Of a stretch of 64,000 nt of DNA, positions 11,991-24,789 are shown piece after piece. Each line of letters begins with the position of its first letter. Position 1 is the first letter of the stretch. The DNA is from Amblyomma americanum (Eukaryota > Arthropoda > Arachnida > Ixodida > Ixodidae), in NCBI RefSeq assembly GCF_052857255.1, contig NC_135498.1, forward strand, positions 90,004,257-90,068,256, given 5' to 3'. A program made the translations under genes and the position numbers. A model generated the notes under the pieces. It worked only from the letters and a program-made list of their open reading frames with translations, searched no databases and was not told the origin of the DNA.

Positions 11991-14900
11991 AACTCATTTT
12001 TTCGCTTTCGGGGGTATTTATGTTCCCTGTAACCTTCCTTTGAAGTTCATCAGCGCTACCTTAGTCCCATCCATATCGGTGGACGTAATAAGTCCTGCGA
12101 TATCCCGTTTGTCACGTGGAACTGGAATGACCAGTAAGGAAGGAAGCTGCGCCAGAACCATGTTATGTTACTTATGGCATGAAGACTGCTAGAAGAGAGG
12201 CCCGCGTTACGCTATTGAGCACACTAAAGTAAGGTAGTTGGCTTCCTGCATAATGAGCCAACAGTCCGTGAAACGAAAGAAAGCAAAATAGAATGTTAGC
12301 TCTGTTAATATTTTGCAGTTATTAAGAAAAGAATGATGAAAGAAATCATTTCCTGCCTCAGATTGGGAACTAGACAGCATAATTTGCTTCGTCCAAGCAG
12401 ACCCAGGTCTCATCATCCGGCCCTTAAAAATCTGATCGCACCAGAACTTAGTCCAGCTGCAAAATACCGAACCCCTGTGACCTCGAGTAGGCCGCGATCA
12501 CAGGGCTAGTAGACAGTGGAAGCCGTAGGAGCCCTGAGCAGTTAATCATAATTTTGTAACTGATGCGATAGTCGGCCTCCTAATACCGCCACCTAGGCTA
12601 TATCAATCGAAGCGTCTCGTCCTGGAACCTGAAATCTTTAGCCGAAATTTGCCATTAATAATCGCAAATGGAAGCGCGTTAAGGAAGAATCCGGGGTGTG
12701 CAAGACACATAGGCAGTGGTGGATCGAGTACAATTATGTAAAGAATGAAGTGTAGAAATGCGTGATCTATAACGGTTAAGAAAAAGCTACTGCAATCGAA
12801 CTAGAGAAAGTGCGCAATTAATTCCACGGCTGCGGAAACAGTAAAATGAATGGCACGATAATAGTGATCACGAGAAACTCACGATAGACTGAATACTGGA
12901 AGGCGCCTAACGCTGGCAACATCACTCTGGCAATTTAAACGGACGGTCTGTACTGATGTAATAAAACAGAACCCTGTTTTTAGATTCTGCGAGAACATAA
13001 GGAAATGCATGCACATTACCTTAGCATCAACGCAAGTCTCAAGGCGAAATGCGCAGCACGACGCTACGTTCTACTGTACCTATTTCAACAAGAATTGAAG
13101 CAGAGGAACCTTGAAATAATCCATTCGCTCCCAGTGGTCCCTGATTACTCTGTGATAAACCTTTTCATTCCATGCCTCACATTCAGTTATGTTTATAATG
13201 GCACAGATGTTACCAAATAACAGGACAGTGACAAACCAGTGACGTATCCGGGTGGGTGTTGCCCTGGTACCGCATCCAATAAGTGCCGATGCTTGCACTG
13301 CTGGTCAGATGCTCTCCTGCGCCATCACTGCAAGAATACGGACGAACTTGCTTTCTATGTTAAAAGAAAGGGTGATGCAGGGGTCTGCACGACATATAAG
13401 CTATAGCATTAGCTGAAAACTCAATGGACAGCACAACATCGCGAATTTGGCCTTCAAATTAGTCGAAAAAATGTTCGAATGAACCAAATGTTGATTTATC
13501 AAGTGGTTAACATTGTGAAACAATTATGGATTATGGGATGAGAAGCTGGCTGATGATAGTCATGTGCTGGTGCGAGAAAAATTGCGCAGCGAGTCCTACA
13601 GTGTACTACTTAACGAACGTCTGACGCCATAGAATTTTGTAGTAACCCCAAGCAGTCAAAATTATCTCGATTTTCACATTAATAGGGGCCGAATAACCAA
13701 GTTTTGCAGTAGTGCAGTTCCGGCGTCCCAAAGAAAATGTCAGATTTGAAATCTGCGCTTTTAGCATATGTTGCAAAACTTTCTTGCTCAATTTTCTCTA
13801 AAGGCGAAACGACATCATCTACTAGCTTTTCGCTCGGCGCCCAAAAAAGTGGGCGACTAAGACGTGAGCGCATGCGCACAGTGGTCTTCAGAAAGTGGGT
13901 GTGGAGGTCGCTGACAAAGACCCTAATTATCTCTTGTCCATAGCGAACCGCCCTGCCCAGCGTCGAGGGGAACCTACTGCGCTGGCAAAGGGAACAATAA
14001 GCACGGGTACCAAATGGGCGCTTCTGCTGTCACAGCGGCGGGAATCAATCCCAAATTTCGCTTTCAATGCGGGGTCATTGGTCCCTACCAATCCCCACAT
14101 ATGAGGTATTTCCGGCGCCGACGCTGAGACCTGCCCTCGCCAGATATCTGCACCTCCCTACGTCACCTTGCTCCAATTGGCGAAATTTCGCCTCCGGCGA
14201 CGGCAGTGACCGAGATGCCGAAGCTATGCCGAAAAAAAGCTGCGTTGTGGTTGCGCCTTAATCGTTCAGGAACGAAGGCCCAAGCAGTGACAAAGAACAG
14301 TGCTTGGCAATAGCCATTTTCTTGCGATACAAAAACGCAGTTTTGGCTAGCCACTCTTGGCAGTGCGAACATATTCTTGACCAGAATTCCAACATTAATG
14401 TCATGATTCATGGCCAAGCTCGCATATGCAGAGATAATATGAGATGTGAGAGAGCGTTTGGTTCAAAATTTGATAAAAACCCAGCACAACTCTGCCTTTT
14501 TACCGCCGGCCCAATGCTGTTATTACCATTCCTCTCCGAAGCGTTAAACTTTATGGCAAAAAGCCATCTCCGAATAAGTGACAAAGGCGGTTTAAGGTGC
14601 GCCTCGTCGAAAAAAGTCCTTCCCGTCTTTTCAACTCATCACTAATGCCAGTAGTTACTCGAAGTTGCGATGTGGATTGTATTGTTACTTTGGATGCGTT
14701 TGTGTGTGTGGGGCTTTATAACGCGTAAGGAGCTGAGGCTATCACGCACAAAACAGGGTGGCAACATCTCACGGTTGTGCTGGCAGACAACAAGTTCCTG
14801 AACAAAATTATTACTTTCTGATGACATTTCCTTTTCTAGGCATGTTAACTACCCGTCTACTACTGCATTTGCTTCTAAGAGCGGGCTGGGGTGCTTCATG

Positions 14901-16050
14901 ATTGACAGAACAAGAGATACACATGTGCACCTGCGTCGACTTTTTTTGCTAGTGCGTGTGCGCTCCAACAAGTGTAGTCAAGCAACACAGACTACTTCCG
15001 CAGTCTAGGATACCAAGAACAATGCCGTTCAGCCGAGCTCTGTGCGTCTTTTAAGTGCATTTACGAACTTCAGGAATGCCCAACATCTCCCTTTTTTCAT
15101 CGTCTCCATTCTTCTGCCCCGGAAATACGAAAGGAAAAATAAACGTGCTGGAAACTTACGCCTAAAAGAAAACACAGGAGGAACCGAAAAAGAGAGAAGG
15201 CCGAAAGTCATCCACGTACCTGCTCAGACGAGGCTGACGGCAGACAGTCGCAGCCCTGCAGAGGACATGATATGGTCAGCCAGGATTCATGATTATGTAC
15301 TGTTCGAGAATTACGGGCTAAAAAAAGTCTTGCTGATGACGTCGTTAATACTGAACTATTGCTGTACTACTTCCCGACGCTGCGGCTCCTGCTGGTATAG
15401 TACTTTTCCTGCAGTTGGAGTCCTTTAACATTTCTTTGGAATTTTAGGTCACTGAAAAGCTTTGTACTTTCATTCTATTTTTGGCTGCGGAGTAATTGAA
15501 ACACTATCTGTTCTAATGCATTTTCATTGTATCTGGTATTCCTCCCTTACTGTGTGCCTGCATTACCGGATAACAGTTTCTGCGTGTCAACGCGCCGCTT
15601 TTTTGTACAACGTGTTCTTGTAGGTTTATAGAGGTAGTTCGCCTAAATGTTTGTGATTTGAGCGAATCCACGGCAACTTTCTCATTTCAGCGCAATATAT
15701 GTTAAAAATGGGGGAGAAGTTGACAGCGCATATTCCCATTTTTATTTAAGCTTTTGGTTTAGTAAATTCTCCTTGATAATGAAAAAATTTGGAGCTTATA
15801 AGTGTTCCCCCTACCTTTTCGAAAACTAGCTGCTTGTTTCTGATCTAAAAGGGTGTTTACAAGAGTTGAGGTACGGGCTAGTTGGCTGATCATATTTGAT
15901 GAAACAAAGCAAGGAACAAGGACGTACACAGATGGATATATCGGATAGAAGTATGGGTTGGGTTTCAAGACGTTATCTATCATCGGGTTACAAGAAGATT
16001 GAAAGCGATAGCAAACATAAATTTGTTAGGGGGTAGAGAAAAACTTAACT
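11991..16050. other. Anonymous non-coding DNA
   Basis: No gene that I can support. A stretch near 15,225-15,300 (CTGCAGAGGACATGAT context) resembles 51,555-51,640 and may be a low-copy repeat. A 128-codon open frame at 15,042-15,428 overlaps it and has no recognisable domain. Confidence 0.5.
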
Positions 16051-16059
16051 GTTTCAATC

Positions 16060-17000
16060 TCGGTGGACGCTTGTGATGCTCCTTGCAGGTTGGGGTAAGG
16101 GTGAGTGATAAGAAGCGGATAGAAGAGCGTCACACGTTATGTATAACAGTTCTAGAAATTAGCCGCACAGTGCTTGCGGATATTATCACGGTCATCCCAA
16201 ATTAGTATACCGCTCCCGCCTAACAGTGCCTCAAATACTACACAATACCAGTGCCAAGCCGTTTCAAGTCCTCTCCTTTAAGCTTTAGCCTTAACTTAAT
16301 GCCGAGATTTGATTTTTCAATACGCTCTCTTTTTGAAAGATAGCAGTAAGAGGGACTTTCTGACCGGAAATTCTCAGCAACTTATTCTACGCAATTGAGA
16401 TTCTACTTTCACTACACAGAAAAGTGATCAACAATTTACTTAAGGTAGTGTTATGTTAACGCAACGATCGCGAAATTAGGTGCTCTGTTAACAGCAAATA
16501 GACGGTTACACTGGCGCTTTCTCACAGCCACTGACCTACTTTCACCTGCTCTTGACATGCTGTAATAAACTTCGGAGAGGTTATGTAACCTTGACTGAGA
16601 CACACTTCCCCACTTCTCCGGTCAAGGGGACCGCTCGCAACGGAGTTTGTAGAGATTTTCTAGTCCTTTTACATATGCCTATTTTTGGCCTTGCTTCTCC
16701 TGACATTCTCTGAGCAGCTGATCACTTGTACCCTTACTCAACTGCTTCCCCCCCCACCGAGATATACCCGAATAGAAATGATTTAAATGGCCACAGAGAT
16801 GGTACCCCACCCACGCGCCCCAGTACACAAAAAACACTTACGTCATTCAGCCAGCAGCATGCACATAGGGGTCAGAGTGGCTGAAGACGTCGTAGCCGAC
16901 GAGATGCCGTCGTTCGGAGGACGTCGCCACATCCAAAGCAGTGATGCTGCGTGCAAAGACAATGCCATGCATTACGTGCAAAAATGTGTACACAACGCAA
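16060..17000. repeat. Segmental array block A, copy 1
   Basis: Diverged copy of a block also present at 22,200-22,650 and 27,890-28,900. Shared landmarks include GATCAACAATTTA, CTTGACATGC, CTTGTACCCTTACTC, a GACGTCGTAGCCGACGA stretch and CACATCCAAAGC. Insertions and deletions are not multiples of three, so I see no conserved reading frame. Confidence 0.6.
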
Positions 17001-17339
17001 GCTTATGAGCTTTCTGCTAATTAGGCTGCAATTACTATACCAGGGAATTATATTTAATTTTTGTATTGCACCTTATCTTCGACACAGTTTCCTGAACCGT
17101 AGGTTTAAAGACTATACGCACAGTTCTTGCGTCGTCTTTTTGAGGGCGCAGGCAGCATGTGGACAGTGGGACAGACCGGATGAAAGTTTTAAAGTAAACA
17201 CACCACTTGTTTACACTGTGCTGACCGTATTTTCCCTGCGTAAAGAGCGAGATATCGTGCGAAACCTACAAAAATTATCGGTGAAGGTCCTTTATGCTTT
17301 ATGCCATTAACTGGGCACACAGATACACTGAGAATACAA

Positions 17340-18299
17340 TAATCGGGCACCATACAATGTGCCCGGTGCGATCACGAGGGTAACGGATTTGTGCGTCCTT
17401 ATCAACTTCATCTAAGAACTGACCCGAATGAGAAGCTGAAAGCTCGCGGGTCAGGTCGAAGTCATAGACTTTGAAGCCGCAGCAGCCAATTACACCGACT
17501 GCGGGACTAATGACTCTTACGGTTCCTTCTTGCCTGCCCAACGAAACTGTTTTTTGGTTCCTTCGGTTTTGTTACCCATAAGCGGAAAAGGCTATCATGC
17601 CTGAATAATAAAAGTGTGCTAAAAATGCAATTTATCGCAGCCATGGACGTGGCATGGTGCCCAATGAGACAAGATCGACGAAGTCTCGCCTTTGTCGCTA
17701 ACAAAAGCAGAATGCGGTCGCGCACAACGATGAGAAGGCGGTAAAGAGCATCACTAAGAATGTAGAGGGTGAGCGCCAGGACGCATCAATGAGCGAGAAC
17801 ATCCATATCGGAACTTGTGAAACGGTTTCACCGCGGAGATGGCGAAACGAACAGAATGACTGGCACAATGCAAATCTTGAAAATCGATGGAAGATGCCGG
17901 GCGTGACGCCTAGCTCGGAGACTCGGGAAAAGCCGGCGGCGATTCCAGTAGCAATTAGACCTGGCAAATTCTTATTGAATGCTGACGCCTTCAAATTATG
18001 ATTCGTACTCTTGACGACTAATCATAGGGCTAACTTAAGTGCAGGAAACGTCCACGTGAAGCAATAACGTGGCTCTTTTCAATAAATATCTTGTAAGCAT
18101 TGCTTTTTGTAGTTCTGGCAATTTAGGATGTGTACACATTGCAAATAGGGCTTAACAAAGCAATGCTCTTCTGAGGATTAACTATCTCACTGCTACAAGT
18201 GCGCTTCGGAGCACAATGCCAGTGCTCTGCGACACACCATGCAGCGCAGACGGTGGTGCCATTTGGCGCGTTTTAGGATAGTATGTTAAAGTGCAACTT
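17340..18299. repeat. Segmental array block B, copy 1
   Basis: Matches blocks at 23,040-24,130 and 24,790-25,870 through landmarks such as AAGGCTATCATGCCTGAA, GTCGCTAACAAAAGCAG, CTTGTGAAACG and GCTCTGCGACACACCATGC. The LINE at 18,310 is inserted at its right end. A 98-codon minus-strand frame (17,698-17,994) is not preserved in the other copies. Confidence 0.55.
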
Positions 18300-18309
18300 C
18301 AATGCGACC

Positions 18310-21257
18310 TTTTCAACTGGGCCAACAATGCACAGATCGATCCGAGCATTGGAACCTACACAACCGGCTCGACGCGAAGTGCCGCCGGTCTCACAACCGA
18401 CGCCTCAGAGAGTCGAGGGGGGCATATGTGCTTCCCTGATGGCTGCCTGGGGGAGTGCCAGGGCGTGGCGTCTGTTCCGCTCGCTGCTGGAACCTCCCAT
18501 ACAACGGGCCCCTTACCTGGCCATCGCAGTGGCAGGGGGTCTCACCTACCAGCAACTGGCTGACAAGCTGGCAGAGGCCCTCCTCCCCCGGGAGCCTCCT
18601 CCTGCAGGGCTGTACCCAAGGCGGAACCGCCTCCAGCCAGCCTGCAGACACGCGGCGGACATCACGGCTGTCTGCTCTACGGCCCTCACGAGGAGGGAAC
18701 TCTCCTCTGCCCTGCTGCACTCCAAGCGACGCAGTGCCCCTGGACCAGATGGCGTCACCTGTTCCAGACGTACAACGAGGTCTGGTCCACAGGCCGCCTG
18801 CCTGAGGCCTGGCGCACAGCCCTGGTGGTCCCAGACCTCAAAGCGGGCAAGCCACCGGCCGACCTATTGTCATACAGGCCGGTGTCTCTGACCTCAGTTC
18901 CTGGGAAGCTCATGGAATCCATGGCATTGGGGAGGCTGAAGTGGATCGCTGCGGCCACAGGCTTCCTGCCCGAGCAGCAGTCCGGGTTCCGGAGACCCCG
19001 CTGTACTGCCTACGCCATAGCGGACATCGTGTCCCACCTCGAGGATGCACGCCACTCCCACCACGTCATCTGCCTCACACTCCTGGACGTGAAGGGGGCA
19101 TTCGACAATGTCTACCATGAGGCGATCCTCGAGGCCGTGGACTGCCTTGGAGTCACCAGCAACCTTCAGGGGTACATCCGTGGGTTCCTGCAGGACCGGA
19201 GGAGCTGTGTCCGGGCTGGAGGTGCTACCAGTGCCAGGCCCTCACCAGAGGGGTTCCCCAGGGCAGCGTGCTGAGCCCCATGCTGTTAGACTTGGTGATG
19301 GCCCAGCTGCCCAGCTGCCTCCCAGATGGCCTGAAACTTCACTTCCGCATTGCCATCTACGCGGACGACATTGCCCTTTGGTGTCGCGGACCACGGCGCC
19401 AGAGGGTTCAGATCATCAGGAATGTACAACGAGCCATCACCAGGGTCAGTTCCTACCTAGAACGGGTTGGCCTGCAGCTCTCCCCCACCAAGACGGAGGC
19501 CATGCTGCTCAACATCCGGCCAGGAGCACGCCCGGGAAAGACCTGCCTCAGCGTCGCAGGACGGGAGCTCCCATGGCGGCACTCCTGCCGCTACCTGGGC
19601 TTCCTTATTGACCGCCACCTCACCTGGCGTCGAGCAGTCAAGGCGTTCTACCGACTGGCAACCAGGGTCCGTGGCGCCATCCGGAGTCTCCTGGCTGGGG
19701 GGAACGGCGTCACCCCACAAATGAGGCCCCGGTTCTTCCAGGCCATGGCAGGGGCTCAGTTCCTGTATGCCCTCCAGCTGGTCCAGATGACCATCCACCA
19801 GCAGCTGGCCATCGAGCGATCCCAGAGGGCTGCAGTTCGTCTGTGTCTGGGACTTCCCCGTGGCTCCCAGGTCCCGGACACACTTGCAGAGGCCGGCGTG
19901 TGGCCCATGATGCTGCAGGCCCAGCGGACGGCACTCCGCCATGCTGAGCGACTGCACCTCGCCCCGGACGGACGTCCCCTCCTGGAGCGCCTCCTAGGCC
20001 ACCCTCATTCGCGAATGGGGAAGTTTGCCCAGGAGCTCGAGCAGCTGGTGGGTGGACAGCCAGAGCACCTTCCTCCCCCTCCACGACCGGACCTGGGCCA
20101 CCTATTCCGGGTGCTCATGCCACCACGGGGCGCCAAGCCGAAGCGCCTCACCCCTGCAGTTGGCCTCCAGCAGGAAGCAGCAGCGATCCTGGAGGAGGCC
20201 CTGGCCGGCTGCACGCAGCTATAAACGGACGGGTCGGTCCTCATGTATGCCTGCCCGTCTGCTGCGGCTGCCTGCACCGCACCTTCGTTGGAAGAAATCC
20301 GGCAGGCCAGACATCCGTCCGTGGCCAGCTCGACCACAGCAGAGCTGGCGGCCCTCCACCTGGCTTCCGACATCCTGGAGTCCCACCCCGCACTGCAGTC
20401 TGCAGCCATTCTGAGCGAATCGATGGTTGCCCTCCAGCTTCTGCAAGAGCCACGGAGCCGGCTGCCCATCGTACGCAAGCTGGCCGCCAGACTGGACAAC
20501 ATCTGTTCCCGTGCCTCTCACTCTCCCTAGCCTGGATCACCAGTCACGTCGGAGTCCCAGGCAATAAGGAAGCAGATGCCGTGGCCATGGCTGCCCACGG
20601 AAGCTGTACCCCCTGCTCTCTCGCTGTGTTGCCCCTGGATGTTGCCAGAACCGTCACGGAGCGGCAGCTACTAATGGAGCACCCAGACCCCAGGGTTGCC
20701 CAAGAGACACCCCCTCAACGCCTGCCAGATAAAGGGCTCACCAGACGGCAGAGGTCCCTTCTCCGGCTCCGCATCGGATGCTCCTGGACCGGGGGCTAGG
20801 CTCCATCGCAAGGGTTTGGCCCTCACGGCGGACTGCTCCCGCTGCGGCCATATGGAGGAGACCACCGATCACCTCCTCCTCGATTGCCCTGCCTTGGCCA
20901 TCCACCAGGCAAAGCTGGCTGCCTGCTACCGAGACCTGAGCCTTCCTTATGACTCGGCCAGTGCCCTCCTCTTGCCCACCGGTCCCAACGCTTCCAAAGC
21001 GCTCCGGGCTCTCCTCGCCTTCCTGGAGGAGACGGGCCTGGACGGCTATTGCCAGCCCAAAGCAGCTGACTGACTGTCTGATACGACTGCGTCTCCCACC
21101 TCTCTATACTTCCCCTTTCTCTCCTTCCTTTGAAACTCTACCTATCCTTCTCTCTATCTGCACGCTGGCAGTGGTGGTGGCGCGGTAACATCAGTCACAG
21201 GCCCGTGCACTTTCCTTTCCTCTTTCCCTTTCATCCACTTACTACTACTACTACCGA
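18310..21257 (+). mobile_element. 5'-truncated LINE (RNase H-bearing clade) with 10-bp target duplication
   Basis: A non-LTR retrotransposon copy of about 2.95 kb that carries only the second part of ORF2, a 3' UTR and a (TAC)n tail near 21,238-21,254. The exact 10-bp duplication CAATGCGACC at 18,300-18,309 and 21,258-21,267 marks the insertion. Endonuclease and ORF1 are missing. A downstream RNase H and terminal CCHC knuckle suggest an I-like/Jockey-superfamily element, but I cannot fix the clade without a tree. GC content is visibly higher than in the flanks. Confidence 0.9.
18330..21073 (+). pseudogene. LINE ORF2: reverse transcriptase, RNase H, zinc knuckle (disrupted)
   Basis: ORF2 copies element RNA into DNA at a nicked target. 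Order seen: a linker with AWRLFRSLLEPP; RT fingers with APGPDGVT near 18,740 and YRPVSLTSVPGKLMES near 18,870; palm motif A DVKGAFDNV near 19,090; GVPQGSVLSP near 19,250; catalytic IYADDIALW near 19,350; then thumb. RNase H begins TDGS at 20,225, continues with TTAELAALHLA and GNKEADAVAMA, and a CSRCG...H...C knuckle sits near 20,838-20,890. The copy is dead. Frames shift near 18,756, 19,228, 20,515 and 20,790 (in a G5 run), and TAA at 20,222-20,224 sits just before the TDGS motif. The third RNase H acidic residue reads ILSES where D is usual. The final stop is at 21,071-21,073. Confidence 0.88.
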
Positions 21258-21399
21258 CAATGCGACCATACACAGTGAAAAAGCGGTTCGCTCGTCATAA
21301 AGGGTTGGATCGCGTTATTACTTAACACGTAATAAGTGGTTCAGGCTTATTTCAAGAACCAATGGTAGACTGAAAAATCATGATGTTATGAATCTATTA

Positions 21400-21860
21400 C
21401 GCATAAAAATCCTGCCGCCTTCTACAGAGCGCATCTGGCCGCAACCTCCCGCTATAACACGCAGACTCTTATCCGCAGGCCATAGCAAGAGCCACCGGAG
21501 CGTTGCAGGTGATACTGAGCGAGACTGTAAATTCATATGACCGTTTGAAATGCTCCTCACATCGCCCTTACTTTGGGCGAGGAAGCCGGTCTCGACGCCC
21601 TCCGGTGGCACCCACATGACGATTGCACTTCGGAGCTTGGGCTGATTGACCCAGAGATGCCGCTGTTCCAAAAGGAAAACGAGTGCGTCAGTGTAAGAAA
21701 AGCTTAAAACATACACCAAAGAAGAATCGAATCAAGAAAACATGTACTGGGCTATTTGAGAGATGTTTACAGCGAGAGTAGGTTCCTTCACAACTCTTTA
21801 CGCAGTGAGCTTGTAGGGGCGAGCTTTCCTCAACCGAGAGGCGATAAAGAGACATTAGTT
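21400..21860. repeat. Segmental array block C, copy 1
   Basis: Shares AAGCCGGTCTCGAC, GTGGCACCCACATGACGA and ACGCAGTGAG with 25,940-26,290. It lies just after the inserted LINE, so in the ancestral array it followed block B directly. Confidence 0.6.
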
Positions 21861-22199
21861 TTCAGCTGGCAGGTTTCGTGTAGAATGGTGCAGGAGGATA
21901 CATAAGATTAATAACATTGCTGTGAAGATGACACTAATGACTTCTTTTTAATCCGCCCTCAAATACACTGTAATCAGCCTTCAATGCACCCTAATCCCCT
22001 AATTCAACTTAATACTACAAAGACTATTCTTCAAACAACCACAATCCACCAGAATGCACAATCCACCCGTATATGCGCGTTCTATATTGTACCTTGCACT
22101 GTTCAGTCAATCAATTTTTGAACTGTTGCTACAACACACAACCTACACAATTGTTGCTCCATTAGCTGGATTTTCTTTTTTTGTGAATCGACGAAGTGA

Positions 22200-22650
22200 A
22201 CGAAAGTTCAGTTCGGATTCCCTTCGAGCTAGAGCTCCCGTTCAAAAATTCAACGGCCTCGGCGCTCCCGAAAGCAGTCTTCACTACTCGATGTGGCTAG
22301 CTGGCCGTTCCATTTGCCAACACTGAATAACGGAATTTCGACGTTACCGGGTATACGTCTTCTCAAAAGCAGCCGCATAGCAGCGGTAGATTATTATCGC
22401 TCTTTTCCTAGCAGTAACACGAACGCCCTTGACATCCGACGCCTCAGATACTACACAAAAACTCTGATCTCAAGCTTCAGGCGTAAGTTAATTGGCGAGA
22501 TTCAACTAGCTATTCTTGAAGAATAGCAGCAAGCCGGTCGTTCTGACCCGAGAGACTCCGCATTGCATTCGTTGTGTTCTGTGCCATTCGCCTTCTACCT
22601 TCCTTTACCATAACACTGATCATCAATTTAGTACAGCTTGTCTGACGTTG
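22200..22650. repeat. Segmental array block A, copy 2 (short)
   Basis: Aligns with 27,890-28,290 and 16,060-16,450 through AGCCGCATAGCAGCGGTAGA, AGATACTACACAAA, TTCAGGCGTAAGTTAATTGG, CTTGAAGAATAGCAGCAAG and GATCATCAATTTAGT. The right half of block A is missing in this copy. Confidence 0.65.
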
Positions 22651-23039
22651 GTGCGCTGTCAAGCGCTGCAAAGCATCCCCCGGATTATGTTGTAGGAATA
22701 TGTCAACAGAAAATCGCTACAGTTGTAAGCCACCGCATACTCTAGATTCACTTTTTTTCGCCTCAAAAACCAACCTGGTTTCCTGACCAATGGTTTGCAT
22801 GCTCGCGTCCCGATGTGAAAGTCCAGGGTACAATTACTGGTGCGTTCGCAAGAAATTTTATTTTTCATTGATAGCGCGGTGGTGGCATACCGAAAACCTT
22901 CCTAGACAATTTAACATTCCACGCCAATGGCTGTGTGTAAAAATGACCACCCTTCCGTATCCGCCACAACATGGAAGGGGGCTAATTTGGGGCTGCTTTC
23001 TAAGACGGGTTTCCATACATATGGCTGGAACGATGGCAA

Positions 23040-24130
23040 AGGTATAGATTGTGGACATGTAAAACATTCTCACGAATGACGAGTTGCAAACGCACAGATC
23101 GGGGCAGACAGGCTGATTCTTGAGCCGGAGAACGCATCATACGGTATGCGGGAAGAGAGACCGGACGGTGGAGCCAAGCTCGCCTCGCCTCGACGAGGAA
23201 CGTGCAGCATTGTTGGAGCGACGTCGTCAGAGGAGACCCAATGAAACCATTGGACACAGTAGGACCCTACGCGGCCGTAACTAATTGTATTCTTGGCCGT
23301 GCCTTTAAACTGCTCCCAAACTTCGCATTTGTAAATACAGCACACGCTACAAGGTCTCCTCAGAGCTCTCAGGCGTAGCATGGAGTGGAAATTGAAGTGT
23401 TCGGTTGGTCGGCAAGTTTTTCCTAATTTTTCATAAGCAGGCAAAAAGGAAGACTTCCCGAGTGTGTCTTGCATTGATTTTTGCTGGAAGGGGCACCTTC
23501 ACCGAGAACTAGGAAGAAACACATTTAGTTTACTTTGGTGCCAATACTCCGTGCATGGCTTGGAGCATTATAGAGGTTTATCTTCATCTGTGACGTAAGA
23601 AAATGACTGTGTGGATGCAGAAAAGAACGCCATAGGATCCCAGGGTCAGAGGTGCTGGTTGGGCGATGTCACGAATTTCTATTAATGGCAATGACAGCTT
23701 CTATGCAAGCCCAACAGAAGCAGGCTTTATTCGGATAGTCAAGTTCCGTAATGCAAAAGCGGCTAAGACTATCCTGCCTGAAATACAGCGTCTACAATGT
23801 CCATAATGCTAAAGCTAAATTACTGACAGCTGTAAAATACGTCAGCGGAAGCAGTGCAATAATGCCCGAAAAGAAAATGTCTACGAAGGCTCGTCTATGT
23901 CGCTAACAGCAGCTGTATGCGGCCCCACAAAAAATGAACAAGTTGCCGATTGCGCCTGTAAGACCTCAGAGGGACGGGAGGTATAAAAGGAGTTAATAAG
24001 GGAAAGCTTCGTGGAAAGCGCGCTCCTAACCTTGTGAAACGAAGCGGCTGGAAGCATCGGCACCACGTAAAACACGAAAATCTGAGGACGCTGATCGTGC
24101 TGGCCGCCTCAGAGATGCTGGAGATGCCGG
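23040..24130. repeat. Segmental array block B, copy 2
   Basis: Aligns with 24,790-25,870 at an offset of about 1,751 bp. The same series of landmarks appears in the same order: GACGAGTTGCAAACGCACAG, a GCATGGAG stretch, GTCTTGCAT, ACCGAGAACTAGG, ATCTGTGACGTAA, and AGGCTCGTC followed by GTCGCTAACAGCAGCTGT. A TATAAAAG motif at 23,982-23,989 is not conserved in the sister copy. Confidence 0.7.
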
Positions 24131-24789
24131 CGGCAATTGCACCGGATCTAGCGGAGAGGTCTTTCATTGGGGGGTGGGTGAGGCTGACGGCTAAAACGGC
24201 GTGCATTTACACTTTCACCGCCGTTACCACTGTTCTGCTGACTTTCGGTTTTCGAATTCCAGCCGCGTTTCCGGTCTTTGGAAGAGGTGCCTCCAATTAG
24301 TCGGAGGGCTTCACAGCAAATGTGCCATAGATGCAACCGGTAATTCAAATACTGAACGCATACTCCAGGTTCACATATTTTCGAGAAAATGCAACACTGT
24401 ACTGTGGCCTATGGTTTCTGTGCTCGCCACACAGTATAAAAGTGCTGCTTTCGATTACCCGCAGCTTTGGGAGAAATCTAATAAGTGATACCACGGTGAC
24501 GACGTGGTATTTTACATGAGCACTTTTGTAGTCGACGGCTGCGAGGTTGGTAGCCAATGAGACTTATAATTTTGAAAAACTGCTGACCGATCAACTGAAC
24601 ATGACATGCACAGAGAAATGTATAAAAATTCTGCCTCCCCTTCCCCGCCTTCCCCTCAAAACGAATGGCACCAGCCCCTTCATTCCCATATCTGGCCGTT
24701 TTTTTTTAATTTTGGTTTGTCATTGTTATTTCTCCCCTGGTGGACCATCATACACTGCGGCCGCTACGATCACAAGAGTGTAGCTGTAA

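Noticed and set aside
15042..15428. 128-codon plus-strand open frame
   Set aside because: No motif. It overlaps a low-copy repeat shared with 51.5 kb.
19457..19957. Long antisense frames within the 18.3-21.3 kb LINE
   Set aside because: Shadows of the GC-rich ORF2 on the opposite strand. The plus-strand frames carry the RT and RNase H motifs.
23982..23989. TATAAAAG as a promoter in block B
   Set aside because: Not conserved in the sister copy, and no plausible first exon follows.
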